From: Alligator mississippiensis
Taxonomy: Eukaryota; Chordata; Crocodylia; Alligatoridae
Assembly: GCF_030867095.1 (NCBI RefSeq)
Contig: NC_081831.1
Span: 18,142,001-18,206,000, forward strand
Direction of reading: 5' to 3'
Length of the DNA: 64,000 nt
The notes beneath the pieces are model-generated. The model saw only the letters and a list, made by a program, of their open reading frames with translations, searched no databases and was not told where the DNA came from. Positions 36,216 to 46,294 of the stretch are shown here, piece by piece. The position numbers and the translations under genes were made by a program. Numbering within the stretch: position 1 is the stretch's first letter; the number at the start of each line of letters is the position of its first letter.

Positions 36216-38935
36216 TTTCTAGGGGCACCTGGAACCCAGGTCTCCAACCATTCTGCCACTGTGGCTAAAGCATAAGAAGCACCTCTGCTTTCTTCTATGA
36301 TTTATGCTCAGGTACATGCTTACATATCCATGCACATACCTAGCCAGTGTATACCTACTACACATGCTTAGTATATACACGCATACTTTAGCAGCCACAT
36401 TGCAAGTGAAGTAGAAATGCTAATTCTGCATAAGTGACAAAAATGCTACATACGCAACTAGAATATTGCCATTTAGATGCATAAGGGAGATAGAATAAAC
36501 CCTCAGAATCTGTGTAATAGGATTAAACACCTTTCCAGAAATAAGCTTTAGTCTAGCTTCTGGGAGAAAATCTGTGGGCTGTGTGTGTGTGTGGGATCAT
36601 GCTGGTTGGTATTGTTGGTCTCTTTTCACCTTGGAATTGATGACTTTTAATTGCTCTTTATATCTCCTCTTTTCATAAGCCTTGCTGAGAGCAGGGATGT
36701 CTGAATTCCTCTCCAAATACTCATAACATATGCAGTTCTGGATTAAGACAATTATTTTATTTTAATTACATCTCATGAGTCAGGGCTCTTCTGGTCACCT
36801 GCAGAGTGGAGAAGAGTTTTTTTTCCCCCCCGATGCACACAATTATGTATACATATTCAGCTTTCAAGATCAGGATGTGACTGGAGGAGGAAATGGCAAA
36901 ATATTATGGGAAAGGTTGTTTGTACAGTGTTTGCTGACTTCATCTAAACTAGTCCAGTAGAATTTCGGAGTTGTGCCTCAGGGTGCTGGGCAGTAGCTCT
37001 GCCTCTCCTATGAGTTTATATAGACAGTTCGAAGAAACATATGGCTGTAAACATACAGATGCAATAAATGTGGCAGGCCCCAATCACCATTCGTTACCTC
37101 TTGGCCATCAGAGATTCAGGCCACGCAAAACTCCTGATGGGGAATGGAAAGTGCCTCAAGTTGGTCTTCAGTGACTCCTCCTGGCCAAAGCAAGGAGAAA
37201 CATTGATGTGCCCCAGAACATTGCTGTGCTTCAGTTCTGCTATCATGAAAACAGACTGCTTTGCTAATGAGAGGGAGATGGAAGAAAATGACATTTTACC
37301 AAGACACTTTTTCAGTCTGGTTAGAGACTAACTCCTACCTGATCAGAGATCACCTGTGAGTCCAGCACTGGCTCTCAAAACCTCATGCTCTCAGTATAGG
37401 CAGTATAGGACGCTCATCAGACTCCATGATCCAGATGGTTTTTCACAGCTCACTGATCACATCTCTAAGACGTGTTTGGAAGAGCCAAGCTTTTTAATGT
37501 ACCACATTGCTCTATCTCAGGGCAGAGGAATGCAAGGGGAGGTGGGGGTTGGGAGCAGAGGGGCTGTGAGCTTAGCGTCACTACACAGGTTCTGAGTTGC
37601 TTGCCAGACAATGAAACTACTGGATACTCCCTAAAAGCCAAAGGCCTGTCCAAACTCTTTGTTTCAAGTTGGAGGGGGAAGGTGATATCATCCGGCAATA
37701 CTCTGCAAAAGCAGTACCCACTCTTCTGATATTTGATTCTGCCTTACTCAGCTCATCAGCACTTTCTCATGGATTGGGCTGCCTCCTTTATGGGTTATAA
37801 CAGAGAAAGAATCAGTCAGTTTTGAGTGGGCTGTTTCACTAACACTCATACATTTCCTTCTATGAGGCGTCAGCCCCGGAGAGTGATCCTCCAACAGACG
37901 CTACATGAAAGACATTGAAAGGGATATCAGAGAGAGAAAGACAGTAAATCAGGCCTAACTGAAACCCATTAAAGAGACCAGGATTGGAGAAGAGGAAGGC
38001 ACACTTCATCCTCTCGGAATGCACTTGTTAAAGTACCATTAAATATAAAAGGTGAAAGCCCAAGCCAAAATGCTTAAGTAACCCCATTGTGGCTTGAAAC
38101 TGGCATCTATGAAAAGGCTCTTGTCTGCAAAAGCTTTCTTTCGTTTTTTTCAAAGGCCTTTGAAGTGAAAAACTACATTTGGCATTGGATTTCCAGACTC
38201 TTGGTCATGGGTTCCCAGAAGGATATGGCCATAAAGTCCCATTCCACATCAGAACCACAAACTTACTCTGCCCAACTGTGGCGCCCTCAAACACATGGCA
38301 CAGCTCCACATGGCCTGCCTCCTGAACGGGAAGCAATGTGGGCGCCTCAGTGCAGTACAGTGTGGGCTGATTAGCTCTGTTGAATGAACTTGCCAATGGG
38401 ACAGGATCAGGGTCAAAGATCAGATCCAGAAGAAAACAAAAACAAACCTGCAGCAGAAGTGCACAGCCAGTCAGACCTCCATCACATGCAAATTGTAACA
38501 GTTCTATTGACTGGGATGCAGCTATTTGCTTTAGTGCCCTTTACATCTCCTGGAAGAAATCATAACCTCATTGAAATCAATGGAAAAATTCACATTGCCT
38601 TCAATGGCCATGATTTCACCCTCCACTCTATTATTTCTAATGTGTGGCTGGATCTTTCCCAATGATCCCATCAAGACTCCTTATTTTCACAAAGGAACTA
38701 CAAGGAAATGATATTAAGAAGATAGTTTTAATGACACACATAAAAATGAAGCATTTGAAGTGGTGGGGAATGAGAATAGTGAATAAAAAAGCTGCAACAC
38801 TGTTTCCATTTGGTCTAGGACCCCTTTTCTCTGCTCTTAGTATAGCTTATTGGCAGGTCTGGGGAAGCGTCTCTCTAAATTGCTGCATTTCTTCCACAGA
38901 GAAAATTGACATCACTACACAAATAGCCACTTAGT
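36216..38935. other. Non-coding stretch
   Basis: No gene supported. A short TG run lies at 36581-36592 and a T9C6 run near 36817-36831. The overlapping frames at 37068-37729 lie on both strands and carry no motif. Confidence 0.5.
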
Positions 38936-39710
38936 AAGGCTGTGTGAAGCTTCAGTCGCTGATTCAATCTGGCAGAGATTTGGCCTGATTCGGTGGCCAA
39001 ATCTCCAAATCAAATCAGGAGACCCTTTAATCTCTCTGAATCGAATCGGAACCTTCCAAATTGATTTGCAGAGATTTGGAAAGATTCAGCGATTCGGACG
39101 TAGACACAGCTTTAAATGTTTTTTCTACATACTTCTAGCTAGTCGGGGTTTGTGAGTGCTGCAATGCTAGGGCGCCTGGAGTGTCCACCAGAAGCAGGGG
39201 ACTCCCCAGTGCGCTTGGCAGCACACCCAGAAGTGGATCTGAAGCACTTCCAGTCCACTTCCGGGTCTGCCGGGGAGTGCACTGGGGGGGGCCCCCATAC
39301 CCTCCCCCCTGCTTGGCAACTGCTGCCTCCTGGGTCTGGGAGGGCACCCAGGGTCCTCCTGTGGCTGATTGCTAAGCCAGTGAGGCCTGGGGCCCCCCTG
39401 CATGCTCCCTGGTGGACCCAGAAGTGGACCGGAGCGCCGCCACCCCCCCCCCCCCCGTGGAACGCTTCATCCGCCCCAGCATCACAGCATTCACAAGCTG
39501 GACCTGGTACCTCGAGGTATGTAGAAAAAACATTTATAGATGTGTCTATGCCTGAATCGCTGATTCTCTGAATCCGCATTGAATCTTCAGATTTAGATTT
39601 GGCTGAATTGAATCAGGGACAGTGATCTGAATTGACAAATTGAATCACTGTCCCTGATTTGGGCCAAATCCAAATCTGAATTGAATAGGGCCCATTTCGC
39701 ACACCCCTAC
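38936..39710. mobile_element. Large foldback (hAT-like) element, about 775 bp
   Basis: The outer ends (AAGGCTGTGTGAAGC and reversed right end GTAGGGGTGTGCGAAA) are related inverted repeats. The arms are full of GATTTGG/GATTCAG/CCAAATC text in both orientations. The inner arms include a perfect 20-bp inverted pair at 39113-39132 and 39517-39536, continuing outward with mismatches through the CAGCGATTC motif. The GC-rich centre holds a C14 run near 39444 and overlapping frames of up to 146 codons on both strands, which are not genes. The target duplication is unclear. Confidence 0.75.
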
Positions 39711-41511
39711 CAATTAGTGCCAAGATAGGGCCTGGTGTATTGGACAATTGGACTCTGGCATATAAAGGCAGATGGGAGCTTTTTTTCTTATTAGCTTAAA
39801 ATGGAGCATGAGAAAATAGACATATATATTATAAACTTACAACAAATTATCCATCTAGTCAGAATGACTTTCGTTTCCGTCTCTGAAATGCTGTGTGAAA
39901 TTACATCTGAACTGTACAATGCTGGATTCATATGCAAGAAGAAGATGCTGGTAATGGGCACCAGAGCAATAGAATCATTTGGGATGCAATACCTTGTGTG
40001 AGTGGCTGCCCAGTTCATAAATGGGGTACTTTAAGCTACTTTGAGAGATGCTACTTTCATGCTGCAGTGAGGCCACTCTGAATGCTTAGACCAGACCACT
40101 GTAAGCCTTCCATGTGGGCCTTTCATAGGCAAATCTTCTCATGAGACTTGGCAGCTCAACAAAGTCCTTCAGAGGGATGCAGAACTTGCTGTAAAATGCC
40201 AGCTTACCCGATCTGTCCAAAGTGGAAGTGAAAGTCTCTGGTAGAGCCAGGATATGTGCCATGGGTTCTTGGATCTGATCCTCTCTATTAATTTGAAATA
40301 TGCACAGAGCATGGGCATTAGTAATGTTTTCCAGTTTTAACCATTCAGTCTTCAAAGACTTAGCACTGAGTGACTCATTTACTGCTCTAGGTGTTGTGTG
40401 GTTATATGAATATTGGTGGAAATGGCATATGGCCCCCCAGTGGAGACCTTTTCCTTTAGTGCCCTTAAGAGAAGTCTGACAGTAATTGAATGATAGTGAA
40501 ATATTTGAGGAGGAGAGTGAGAAGGTTCAGAATGATATTGGGAAGTTTTGAAGTTGAACTGAATCCTGCATGAAGAAGAAACCCCATTATGAACTTATTG
40601 ACTGTTGATGTCATGCTCTTCAAGCCCTCCACAAGACATAAAGCTCACCTCAGCACCATCACGGTGCCCTTCACTTGCACCTGATTCATGTATTTGCTTC
40701 TCAGGCATCACTCTTTGCTTAGCAGAGCAGTAGTGGGGTCATCAAACACACAGACAGATGCATTTAATACACTTTACCTAGCACCCTGCCCCGCTCTCTT
40801 ACAGTCCATAGAAACCCTATCACTCACTCACTCAATCACTCACTCACTCCTAGATAGTAGGCTAATAGTACCAACCATAAAATGATGCATTCATCTGCAC
40901 CCCATTTGACTCCTCAAATTGCTTGATTGTGAAGGAAATGTAGAAGGTGTGAAAGAAAAACTTCTTCCTATGGATTTAGAGAAGTCTAGCTGGATCAATT
41001 GTTTACTGAAAAAAAAGCTGGAGTCCAGTCCTCAGGGGATGTAAATCAGTAACATGTGCAATTGAGTGATTTTTGTTAGGCAAAGAGCTAGACCCTTGAT
41101 TTCAACTCATTTTTATTCAGCTGATGTTAGGCATCTTAAAAGAGATTCATTTGCTTTTGTTTTCCCCAGTTATACTTTTTCATGTTATTTCCAATCTACA
41201 TGTCTCAGATGAGGTTGTTCTTCATTTCCTAGGTGATCTCCTCTCCCACCCCTCTCCTCCCACAAATGTGCTTTAGTTTTTGCACCTAGCTTTAAAATGT
41301 AAATCTCACTTCAGGATCAGAAATGTTTATTTTGATGTTTCTAGCTAATAGCTACCCTGTCAGAATTTGTTCTTGGTAATACCTGTAGAAATCCCAAATA
41401 ACACAAGGAAACAAAGTCGCACTAGATTTATACAGTAGTAAGTGTAGAATTTGGGCCAATGTTTTTATAGTTTTTGACTGCTTGACAGAAATTCTTGGTT
41501 TAGACACCGTC
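39711..41511. other. Non-coding stretch with a CACT microsatellite
   Basis: A tetranucleotide CACT/CTCA run lies at 40820-40849 with one interruption. No gene or bordered element is otherwise recognised. Confidence 0.55.
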
Positions 41512-41834
41512 ATTTCATAGTTGTTAGGGGCTGGAAGGGACCTTACAGATCATCAAGTCCAGCCCGCTTGCACGTGTTCAGGAAAGACTGCTGGGATCAA
41601 AGGACCCCAGCAAGATGGGTGACAAGACATTTTCTCAAGATCGCCAGGGTGGGTGACTGTACAACCACTGGAGGGGGCTTGTTCCAAACCCTTGGCACTC
41701 AATTTATAAAGAAGTTTTTCCTTATGTCAAGCCTGAAGCAATCTTCAATCAGCTTGCACCCATTATTTCTTGTCCTCCCCTGGGGGGCCTTGGTGAATAG
41801 ATGCTCCCCCAAGCCCTGATGTGTGCCTCGATAC
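41512..41834 (-). mobile_element. CR1 LINE, 3' part (split by ERV)
   Basis: On the minus strand this is the last part of CR1 ORF2 and the 3' end. It encodes ATTF/NGC-like residues followed by [12 protein letters not shown] text. It terminates in GCGGGCTGGACTTGATGATC and the CCCTTCCAGCCCCTAACAAC end. Upstream it continues at 45662, beyond the retrovirus. The two parts join in register once one copy of the 5-bp duplication is removed. Confidence 0.92.
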
Positions 41835-42651
41835 TGTGCGGGCCGGGAGTGGTCCCAGGTTCTTGGGGGCGTGCAGCGCGGGCTGTGGCCAGCAGCCCTG
41901 GCACGCGGGTCGGGGAATGCAGGCCGGTGGACTAGAATTAGGCACGGACGCTTAGCGGTTGATTAAAGATTATTTTACTTACACCAAAGATGGTCGTGGT
42001 GCAGGCAGGAAAACTTGCTTGAGTTGCGGTTACAGACAGAAAAGAAGAGAGGCGGACAAGAGTTCCTTCCACGTGAACCTCTAGCCCAATCCGGTTGAAG
42101 GCTCTAAACACGTGAGCCCGTCGTGTCAACCGAAGAAAACAACTCAGAGAAGAGAGCTCTGGATACACTCACACGAAGTTTGCTAGGCTCCGTGGAACTT
42201 GCACGCAGGGAAGGGGTTCGTCAAGGGATCGCGCTCGGCGACGGAGAGAGGCCAGAGGTTGATCAGACCCCTATAGCCTTCTCAAGGTATACGCTGGGTC
42301 CGATAGGCTCCGCAGCGCTTAGAGATCTTCACGAGACGTGAAGTTCTCCTCCTCCAGATGGTTGTGGAGTCCTCCCTTGCGGGGTTCTCCTTGGAGTTCT
42401 CCAACTTGGGCGGAAACCGCTCAAGCCTCTTATACTGCTAGCAAGCCAATCGCTAGCCGCCATGTGGGAATAATTTAGAACTGGCCAATAGTGGGACACA
42501 AATTTGCATGCGGGTGGCGGGAACTCCTTTGCACCATGCATTTCTCTTTGCAACTAAGAAATGCACCCTGCAAAGAAAGCTCCAAGTGGCGGGAAATAAT
42601 TTAGCAGTGCCGAAGCACACACAAACAAAATCATACCCTTGGGTTTTGACA
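41835..42651 (-). repeat. 3' LTR of the ERV (817 bp)
   Basis: TGTGCGGGCC... to ...TTTTGACA on the plus strand, nearly identical to 44847-45661. In transcript orientation, U3 carries two inverted CCAAT boxes (GCCAAT on plus at 42443-42448 and 42484-42489) and a TATA-type box TATAAGAG (plus 42427-42434). U3 is therefore about 220 bp, and R plus U5 about 600 bp, which is long. I do not see a canonical AATAAA. Confidence 0.93.
42427..42434 (-). promoter_or_regulatory. TATA box of the 3' LTR
   Basis: The minus strand reads TATAAGAG about 220 bp into the LTR, with inverted CCAAT boxes 10-60 bp upstream. The same box occurs in the 5' LTR at 45437-45444, which would be the one driving the provirus. 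Confidence 0.65.
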
Positions 42652-42660
42652 TCCCCCCTT
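42652..42660 (-). other. Polypurine tract of the ERV
   Basis: The minus strand reads AAGGGGGGA directly against the start of the 3' LTR (TGTCAAAA). This is the expected place and composition for priming plus-strand DNA. Confidence 0.9.
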
Positions 42661-42678
42661 GCTGAAGGCATAGCTGAA

Positions 42679-43008
42679 TTATACCACACATTCGTCACTC
42701 GGGTGATCAAGAGTTCTTACCACAGGTCGCTGAACTAAACGAGTAAACACAAAATTCGCTAACATAAGAAGTTCGTCCTCTAGGGATCGAATCAAATAAT
42801 AACCAGCACAAATACATATACACATAATCAGATTCATAACAAAGAACTGCACGATCAGGGCTTCAGTGGGCGTCATGGCAAAGTCGCGCGTCAGGCCCTC
42901 ACTTCTTCCGATGATGTTGTCCTTCTTGGGGCTTCTCTTCACCACACACTTTGAATAAGGATCTGTAAACAAAACTCTCAGAAAATAAGTTAACGTATAA
43001 CAAAATAT
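42679..43008 (-). CDS. ERV 3' open frame encoding a single-pass membrane segment
   Basis: An open frame runs from about 43008 to a stop at 42679, just before the polypurine tract. It has no ATG near its start. The first in-frame ATG gives 65 codons (42679-42876). Alternatively it is reached by splicing: the minus strand has a pyrimidine-rich stretch ending in TTTACAG near 42966-42972, a plausible acceptor. The product shows a basic region (KRSPKK), then about 24 hydrophobic residues (ALIVQFFVMNLIMCICICAG) and a charged tail of about 40 residues. It could be an envelope transmembrane remnant or an accessory membrane protein. I cannot assign it to a family. Confidence 0.4.
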   Translation of the reverse strand: MFCYTLTYFLRVLFTDPYSKCVVKRSPKKDNIIGRSEGLTRDFAMTPTEALIVQFFVMNLIMCICICAGYYLIRSLEDELLMLANFVFTRLVQRPVVRTLDHPSDECVV

Positions 43009-43094
43009 TTACAAAGTTTCCATGGAACTACACTATTATTTCTAAAACATATAATACAAGTGTTTGTTACTTTAAACTACCCTCTCTTTCACAC

Positions 43095-44180
43095 TCAACT
43101 AGATGAAATCATCGAGGAGCAGTTGTCTAATTCTTCTAGGTAATGGAAACCTAACTCATAGGCCAGTTGCCATTGGCCTGCGTCCCCTAAAATCCGAAGT
43201 TGTCGCTTATTGAGTCCAGAACGCTGTAGGAGAAATCCAAACATGTATCGCTCCTGTGGTGTTCTCTGTGGCAATGATGGAAGATCGGATTCGCGATGTC
43301 TTGCACCTTGAGTCTCAGTCGGGTGTCGACGGTCCCGATCACTAGACAATCTTGGCTCCATGAGGATACGCAGTTGTGACAACTGATGAAGGAGGTTACT
43401 CACGGGTTGGTTCACCATTGGGTTAAGCAGAATCCAGAGGACGACGATGTTCTTTCGCCCAGAAACCTCAAGACAACTATCTATGCTGTGAACGGTCACT
43501 GGAACGGTTCCAGGGTCTCGTAGATGACGGTGAGGCCATGGTCTTATTCACTGGAGTGATGTCAGTCCCAGTGCACATGTTCTGGGGTTCCAGGCACAGT
43601 ACGAGACTCCGATGATTGCTAGCATGAGATGTTCTGCACCGGTATGTTCTGGCTGTCCGTCATGCCATGCGTGGGCTTTCTGACCGATCAGTCCTGCGAC
43701 AAGCGCTGGCAGTGGAATAGGCCAATGAACGTTAAACGCCACCATGTCGATGTCAGTGATATGGATCCGAGCTGCTGAACAAGGAAGAAGCAAGCTTCTT
43801 GGTCAGACAAGCTTTGTAGAGTAGAGGACAAGTTCCACGACCAAACGTCCCAACCATACAGCTAGAGTTTCTTCAGGTTGGATTCTTGATTCTCTGCGCA
43901 AATCCTGTAGTTCAGTTCTGGTGCGAGCATAGTAGGCAGTAGCAACTCGGCTAGTTGTTGTTATAGGCTGAACTGCTGCTGCAGGAGTTACTGCTGCTGT
44001 TACTGCTTCAGGCAGGAGGGGCAGATGCTCTTCTCCGCTCGATTCTCCCTTCCGTCGGCAAGAAGGCGTGGTCGTCGGAAGCAGTGGGCGGAGTCGCTGG
44101 CCGAACTCTCGCGGGTTCCTCTGAAGCTCCAACCTTCTCTTCCGGTTCTTCCACACGGTCTCCCTCTTGCTCAGCGCCAT
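43095..44180 (-). pseudogene. ERV internal second frame, broken by TGA codons
   Basis: One minus-strand frame stays open for some 360 codons from 44180 to 43095, interrupted only by TGA at 43803-43805 and 43548-43550 and ended by TGA at 43095-43097. The first part overlaps the end of the Gag-like frame in the +1 (equivalently -2) register and is alanine/threonine/proline-rich. It is followed by an ELQDLRRES...LAVWLGRLV helix-like segment, and the last third is rich in leucine and arginine. No zinc knuckle, protease or reverse transcriptase motif is visible. It may be the C-terminal half of a Gag-type protein or an unrelated structural protein. Family unknown. Confidence 0.45.
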
Positions 44181-44847
44181 CTTGTCGTGGCGTTTCAGGA
44201 TTCTCTTTCGCAGCCGTTTCTTTGACCGCTTGAATGGCCATACACAGCTGGGCTTTCAAACTTAAATTCTTTTGCATTAAATCAGTTACTGTACGGAAAG
44301 TTGCAGTTACTACTCCCCCCTTGTCGTATTGTGGGGCCACCCTCTCATCCGTGGCGCGTTCCTCCGTCTCCAGATCTTCGCGGAGCTCGGATGGAAGCTC
44401 GCGACCCCTTAATCTAGACGCCACCATAAAGGGGGCGAACCGGTCAATCGGCACCGGTTCTTCACTCTCCCGAGCACATCTTAGGCAACGGGTACACTCT
44501 CGGGTGAGGGTCAGGTTTACTGCGCCTGCCGGGTTGACTCTGGCGAGGGACACAGTGTTGAGGGGCCTGAACAGAACCCGCTTATTGCTCATTATACACC
44601 CAAATGCCGCGGGGTGCAGATACACTTCCCTCTCTCTTGGGGTTCCGTCTTTGGAAGCTCCCTCTTCTCCCTTCAGCGAAAGATGTCCGCTGATAAACCT
44701 CTCACCCATTCCACCCGCCTGGTGGTAAGCGATATGCGCCTCCAGTTCCATAAAGCTTTCTACTTGGCGTTTTTCACTGAGCCAAGGGCAGTTCTTAACT
44801 AATTCTAGCTCCAGCGTGCCTTCCCCTGATCCCATCCTTGTCGCCAT
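44008..44847 (-). CDS. Gag-like open frame of the ERV (279 codons)
   Basis: The frame opens with an ATG whose A is the last base of the 5' LTR and whose TG begins the primer-binding site. It stays open for 279 codons. It could extend 23 codons into the LTR (to 44916), but that part would lie in U5. The product has an acidic/basic patterned middle, one CTRCLRC-type cysteine pair, a long glutamate-rich helix-prone stretch (about residues 205-250) and a proline/alanine-rich end. Position next to the primer site suggests Gag, but I see no diagnostic major homology region or CCHC box. It ends in a stop overlapping the next frame. Most retroviruses have a leader between the primer site and gag. Its absence here is unusual. 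Confidence 0.5.
   Translation of the reverse strand: MATRMGSGEGTLELELVKNCPWLSEKRQVESFMELEAHIAYHQAGGMGERFISGHLSLKGEEGASKDGTPREREVYLHPAAFGCIMSNKRVLFRPLNTVSLARVNPAGAVNLTLTRECTRCLRCARESEEPVPIDRFAPFMVASRLRGRELPSELREDLETEERATDERVAPQYDKGGVVTATFRTVTDLMQKNLSLKAQLCMAIQAVKETAAKENPETPRQDGAEQEGDRVEEPEEKVGASEEPARVRPATPPTASDDHAFLPTEGRIERRRASAPPA
44829..44846 (-). other. Primer-binding site, tRNA-Ser(GCT)
   Basis: The minus strand reads TGGCGACAAGGATGGGAT immediately after the 5' LTR. The 3' end of vertebrate tRNA-Ser(GCT) plus CCA, as I recall it, is complementary to this with one mismatch. Serine priming is uncommon among retroviruses and is known from the class III HERV-S group. Confidence 0.85.
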
Positions 44848-45661
44848 GTGTGGGCCGGGAGCGGTCCGAGGCCCGCGGGGGCTTTCGCGGCAGGCTGTGG
44901 CCGGGAGCCCTGGCACGTGGGTCGGGGAATGCAGGCCGGTGGACTAGAATTAGGCACGGACGCTTAGCGGTTGATTAAAGATTATTTTACTTACGCTGAA
45001 GATGGTCGCGGTGCAGGCAGGAAAATTTGCCTGAGTTGCGGTTACAGACAGAAAAGAAGAGAGGCGGACAAGAGTTCCTTCCATGAGAACCTCTAGCCCA
45101 ATCCGGTTGAAGGCTCTAAACACGCGAGCCCGTCGTGTCCACCGAAGAAAACAACTTGGAGAAGAGCTCTGGATACACTCACATGAAGTTTGCTAGGCTC
45201 CGTGGAACTTGCGCGCAGGGAAGCGGTTCGTTGAGGGATCGCGCTCAGCGACGGGGAGAGGCCAGAGGTTGATCAGACCCCTATAGCCTTCTCAAGGTAT
45301 ACGCTGGGTCCGATAGGCTCCGCAGTACTTAGAGATCTTCACGAGACGTGAAGTTCTCCTCCTCCAGATGGTTGTGGAGTCCTCCCTTGCGGGGTTCTCC
45401 TTGGAGTTCTTCAACTTGGGCGGAAACCGCTCAAGCCTCTTATACGTCTAGCAAGCCAATCGCTAGCCGCCATGTGGGAATAATTTAGAACTGGCCAATA
45501 GTGGGACACAAATTTGCATGCGGGTGGTGGGAACTCCTTTGCATCGTGCATTTCTCTTTGCAACTAAGAAATGCACCCTGCAAAGAAAGCTCCAAGTGGC
45601 GGGAAATAATTTAGCAGTGCCGAAGCACACACAAACAAAATCACACCCTTGGGTTGTGACA
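44847..45661 (-). repeat. 5' LTR of the ERV (815 bp)
   Basis: TGTGTGGGCC... to ...TTGTGACA on plus. It differs from the 3' LTR mainly in the first 60 bases on plus and by scattered transitions, many at CpG. It carries the TATA box at 45437-45444 and the inverted CCAAT boxes. This is the promoter copy for the minus-strand provirus. Confidence 0.93.
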
Positions 45662-46281
45662 GATATACTTATAGGCTGCAACCAAGTCCCCCCTGAGTCT
45701 TTTCTTCTTCAGGCTGAACAATCTCAAGTCCCTCAGCCTTTCCTCATACGTTTTGGTCTCTAGGCCTCTAATCATGCATGTGGCCCTCCTTTGGACTCTC
45801 TTGAGCTTCTCCACATGCTTCTTGAAGTGCGGTGCCAAGAACTGGACACCGTACACCAGCTGCGGTCTCACCAAGGCTGAGTAGAGTGAGGAGGATGACA
45901 TCCTTTGCCTGCTCAAGATGCCTCAGTGGATGCATGCTAGTGTTGGTTAGCTATGCCAGCTACAGCATCACATTGATGGCTTATGTTCATTTCGTTGTCA
46001 ATCACAACACCCAGATCTTGTTCAGTTGGGGTGCTGGCAAGCATAGCACTGCCGAGCCTGTAAGTGTGTTGTGCATTATTTCTCCCCAGATGGAGCACTT
46101 TGCATTTCTCTGTATTAAATGACATCAGGTTGAGGTCCGCCCACTTCACGAGCCTGTCCAGGTCGGCCTGTATTGCCAGCCTGTCTTTGAGCATGACAAT
46201 GCTCCTGTATAGCTTGGTGTCATCAGAAAACTTTGCCAGATTGCTTGTAATACCTGAATCCAAATCGTTCATGTAATTCAT
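45662..46281 (-). mobile_element. CR1 LINE, reverse transcriptase 3' part (split by ERV)
   Basis: The minus strand encodes recognisable CR1 ORF2. The first frame (45937-46281) contains SNLAKFSDDTKLY, with the catalytic FADD box changed to FSDD, then KCKVLHLGRNN and DLGVVIDNEMN. The next frame (to 45662) contains LYSALVRPQLVYGVQF and RVQRRATCMIRGL. A frame change separates them. It continues at 41834. The 5' end is truncated within the reverse transcriptase domain. Confidence 0.93.
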
Positions 46282-46294
46282 GGTTCAAATTTCT

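Larger units (their letters stand above)
41835..45661 (-). mobile_element. Endogenous retrovirus, class III-like, tRNA-Ser primed, non-autonomous
   Basis: A complete LTR-internal-LTR structure spans 3827 bp. The LTRs begin TGT and end ACA on either strand and differ by roughly 5% by eye. The flanks GATAC (41830-41834) and GATAT (45662-45666) are a 5-bp target duplication, typical of class III (ERV-L/spuma-like) elements. A primer-binding site and polypurine tract sit exactly at the LTR inner borders on the minus strand. The interior is only about 2.2 kb. I find no protease, reverse transcriptase, RNase H or integrase motif, so it would need proteins from a related element. Class III assignment is inferred from the duplication length and tRNA-Ser primer (as in HERV-S), not from a polymerase. 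Confidence 0.93.

Noticed and set aside
39139-39579. 146- and 139-codon frames on opposite strands
   Set aside because: Both fall in the GC-rich centre of the foldback element and include translations of a C14 run.
40820-40849. CACT tandem run as a possible repeat-spacer array
   Set aside because: It is a simple tetranucleotide microsatellite without spacers.
43803-44916. Reverse transcriptase or integrase within the ERV interior
   Set aside because: No YxDD-type box, no HHCC or DDE pattern and no protease DTG motif could be found in any frame.
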